Source: Strongyloides papillosus
Taxonomy: Eukaryota > Nematoda > Chromadorea > Rhabditida > Strongyloididae
DNA length: 64,000 nucleotides
Reading direction: 5' to 3'
Assembly: GCA_005656395.1 (NCBI GenBank)
Contig: SRSI01000038.1
Coordinates: 868,001 to 932,000, forward strand
The translations under genes and the position numbers were made by a program. Below the pieces are notes generated by a model that did not search any database, was not told the origin of the DNA, and was given only the letters and a program-made list of their open reading frames with translations. This document shows positions 61,630-64,000 of this stretch, piece after piece. The number at the start of each line of letters is the position of its first letter. The stretch's first letter is position 1.

Positions 61630-63615
61630 TTAATTTTCATTTAAATTTTCATTCAAATCTTCATCTGAATTTTCATCTGAATCTTCATCTAGATCTTCAG
61701 TATCAACTTCTATTCTGCCATAATATTTATTAATTTCTAACATATTTTTTCTCATACGATTTTTCCATTCAGAATACTGTTTAGGTGGGCAGAAATTAAT
61801 GTATTCAATTAATTTATTTCCTTTAATGTCATCAACATTATTTGATTTACCTAAATGATTGCCAATTTTTATTTTAAACACCATTGGTTCAAAAAATAAA
61901 TATTCAAAATATTTATTCAGATCTGTATTTTCATTCATAAGTTGTGATATCTCTTTTAACAGAGATGAAACAATTCTTGTCATATTGTTGGCAAATATTG
62001 TTACCCTTTTCATTGATAAAATGTCATCATGTATTGTAATTCTTACATATGGTCCATATTTAGCTTTGACAGGATTATTTGATATTTCAAACTGATTGAA
62101 ATAAAAGATTTTTCCAATAAAATAAAATTCCTGACTCTTTACTTCAAATTTTGGAGTATCTCTTACATGCATTAGACATTTACCTTTATCTACAATTTCT
62201 TCTACACTTAAATGTTTTGATAGTTACGGAAAAGTTAAACTCTCATATTCTATTTGTCTTGATTTTAAAAGTAGATCTATAAAAGCTTCATTGTCGACAT
62301 CAATTATATACGATGATCTATTACATGACACTATTTTATCACAAGCTGTATGTTGGTTGACTAATCCGTATTTTACACCAACTAATTGTTTAACTTCGAA
62401 ATTTTTATACGCCAATTCTCCATAAATGTAGATTGGAAGTACACATGTACCATCAGTAATAAAAATAATTCTTCTTAATGTAGTCAAATTTAACTTTTCA
62501 TTTGTGAGTATACAAACATTTTCAACTCTCGCAACTATTCCAACAACATTAACTTGATCTTCTATAGTGTGTCTGTAAACATCTCCAACATAATCGAATT
62601 CATAATTGGAAATAGTTAGTGAAAACTTTTTAAGTGTTGGTGTAAAAATTGTTGTTTTGTCACTAATTTTTACTTTTACTCCAATTGTTGATAGTTGTGG
62701 TGTAATACCAGACGTAGTTGCGATGAACTCTGCATTTTCCATTTTTAGTGTATAAAAATTTCCAACTTCAATCTTATCATATATTGTTTCTGATGACTTA
62801 GTACCAAAACATACTGAAATATGAATATTATAAAATATAAATATTAATGAAAAGAAATTATGAATTTTAAAGAAGAACTTTTAAATATTATAGTGAATTT
62901 TGAATATAAAAATGTCTATAAATTGTATGATTATTTTCTAAAAAATCAGAGTTTTAATAAATTGTGTTAATTTATTGACTTGTGTGTTATTTTATTATCT
63001 ACATTGGTTTTATTTTACACATACACAATATACAATATTTCCATCAAAATCTGATACATGAAGATTAAATGTGTATTCATTATCAGATGATTTCTTCTTC
63101 ATGAATCCGCTCTTTTGAAGTATAGTAACAGTTGTAAATCCCGTTACTTTAGAAGAGTCACATTTATCTCCAAAAGTAATTTCTTCCTTGTCTCCTTCAT
63201 ATAATTCTCCAATATTTAATTCTATTTTTGTGTCGATATGGTGTAATTCTTCTTTAAGATCAATGTCAAGATTGACAATAATATTGTAATTTAAAATCTC
63301 GAGCTCCTTATGGAATTCACTTTGTACAAAATCGAATCTTGTCTGAACAGAAATCTCATTTACACTTATGGTAACTTTTCCGAATTCATTTAGACGTTTT
63401 AAAAATTCAGGAAATATCTCTCTGATTTTAGTTCTTGACAAGATAGAATGATTGTCAGTGGAAATAAATCCATTATTCATATCGTCAGAGGCCTTTATAT
63501 TATATTATATTATATAAATAATTAAAATATAACATACCTTAATAACTAGTGGATAGTTATTAACTTCATTTACAACTCCTTCGATAACTCTCTTAAGAAA
63601 ATCAACATAAGCCAT
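61630..63615 (-). CDS. RPA1-like (replication protein A large subunit-like) OB-fold protein
   Basis: Exon 1 63615-63538 (26 codons, GTATGT donor), exon 2 from 63492 to about 63025 and exon 3 from 62813 (TTTCAG acceptor) to 61630. Exon 2 ends in DGNIVYCV and exon 3 opens CFGTKSSETIYDKIEVGNFY, which together resemble the first strands of an RPA1 DNA-binding OB fold; KKFSLTISNYEFDYVGDVY and QVNVVGIVARVENVC begin a second fold. So it should bind single-stranded DNA. The exon 2 donor is uncertain. A TAA at 62224-62226 interrupts the frame, which continues in the same phase for 197 codons (third fold and acidic tail). A 21-base GTAACT...TTTAAG segment there could be a tiny intron; otherwise it is a nonsense mutation. 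Confidence 0.7.
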
Positions 63616-64000
63616 TATAATAGTAAATAATAATAAAAAGTCTTTAAGTAATTTTCAGATTTGTAAAATGATATAAAAAAAATTTTCAGATTTGTAAAGT
63701 AGCATGATTAAAAAAATATATAGTGTCTGAGATAAAGAGTATAATAAAATGAATTACAAATACTTACCATGTATATTAATTGAACTTTTTTAATAAGTTC
63801 AAGAACTTCTATACTGGCATGACAATGTTAGTAATAGTTTAACCCCTGTAAATATATAATATTAATAATAAGAAAATAGAATAACAATAGTGAATATAAT
63901 AAATTAAGAAATATAATTAGACTGAAGTTACAGAAATAATGAAGAAGATGATTGTTTAGTACATTTATAGACAATCCAAATCATCCATAAAATTTTCAAA
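63616..64000. other. 5' region of the RPA1-like gene
   Basis: Duplicated at 60345-60660. Contains a conserved minus-strand segment near 63770-63830 (IEVLELIKKVQ, then a GTAAGT donor), so an upstream exon or leader exon is likely. TTATCTCAG further along could be its acceptor. The gene's full 5' structure is not resolved here. Confidence 0.4.

Noticed and set aside
1..64000. tRNA, rRNA and CRISPR arrays
   Set aside because: No T-loop/acceptor-like tRNA pattern, rRNA segment or regularly spaced identical repeats were found on reading both strands.
1..64000. Bacterial or contaminant origin
   Set aside because: Introns, LTR retrotransposons and animal-type gene families occur throughout.

Overview
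This window looks like a very AT-rich invertebrate nuclear genome, most likely a nematode. The evidence is GT-AG introns of about 35-50 bases, many genes with a TTTNCAG-type 3' splice acceptor only 4-25 bases before the ATG (as for spliced-leader trans-splicing), abundant Ty3/gypsy LTR retrotransposons, and host-like genes of animal type (SLC26 anion exchanger, KDM7-type JmjC demethylase, RPA1-type OB-fold protein). The species cannot be named from sequence alone.

Layout. (1) 0.1-18.8 kb and 25.5-35.7 kb form one kind of territory: a multigene accessory system of paralogous families. It holds two DEAH-type helicases (0.1-2.9 and 27.6-30.4 kb), two VRK/CK1-like kinases (5.0-6.6 and 14.7-16.3 kb), a CACTA-like (EnSpm-type) transposase (10.1-12.0 kb), a NADAR-domain protein (12.9-13.4 kb), two unrecognised proteins (453 and 438 aa), a small C2HC-like protein, and at least seven small coiled-coil or acidic proteins, several in duplicated divergent pairs. 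Inverted and direct copies of one repeat (4.5-4.8, 12.0-12.5, 13.6-14.0 kb) bracket groups of these genes. The kinase, the 453-aa gene, the 438-aa gene and the transposase lie between inverted copies, so 4.8-12.0 kb is a candidate cargo-carrying DNA transposon. The transcribed strand of nearly all genes in these blocks is loaded with the short motif AC(A/C/T)GG(A/T), in all three reading frames. (2) 16.5-17.6 kb holds two adjacent MITEs, one with TTAA and one with TA target duplications. (3) 19.2-24.9 kb is a tandem pair of broken SLC26 genes with a near-identical internal tract. (4) 36.1-43.9 kb is a 5'-truncated Ty3/gypsy element into which a complete 4.5-kb gypsy element (133-bp LTRs, TSD CGGAA) has inserted. 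(5) 45.2-46.0 kb is a decayed gypsy reverse transcriptase fragment. (6) 46.1-55.8 kb is a complete 9.7-kb gypsy element (268-bp LTRs, TSD TGTC) with a 2142-residue Gag-Pol polyprotein that carries an extra membrane/coiled-coil section between Gag and protease; a solo LTR of the same family sits at 61.0-61.3 kb. (7) 56.6-64.0 kb holds host-like genes: a broken KDM7-like JmjC gene, a coiled-coil gene, a truncated RPA1 duplicate and an RPA1-like gene with one in-frame stop.

How it fits together. The helicase, kinase, transposase and NADAR families share a sequence signature that the SLC26, JmjC, RPA1 and LTR-element genes lack, so I infer that they belong to one mobile or selfish system that spreads and duplicates cassettes. 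The role of the motif is unknown. Its strand bias follows transcription, so an RNA-level role is more likely than DNA-binding sites. The density of transposons and lightly broken host genes suggests a compartment of low recombination or weak selection, such as sex-linked or other repeat-rich DNA; this is inference.
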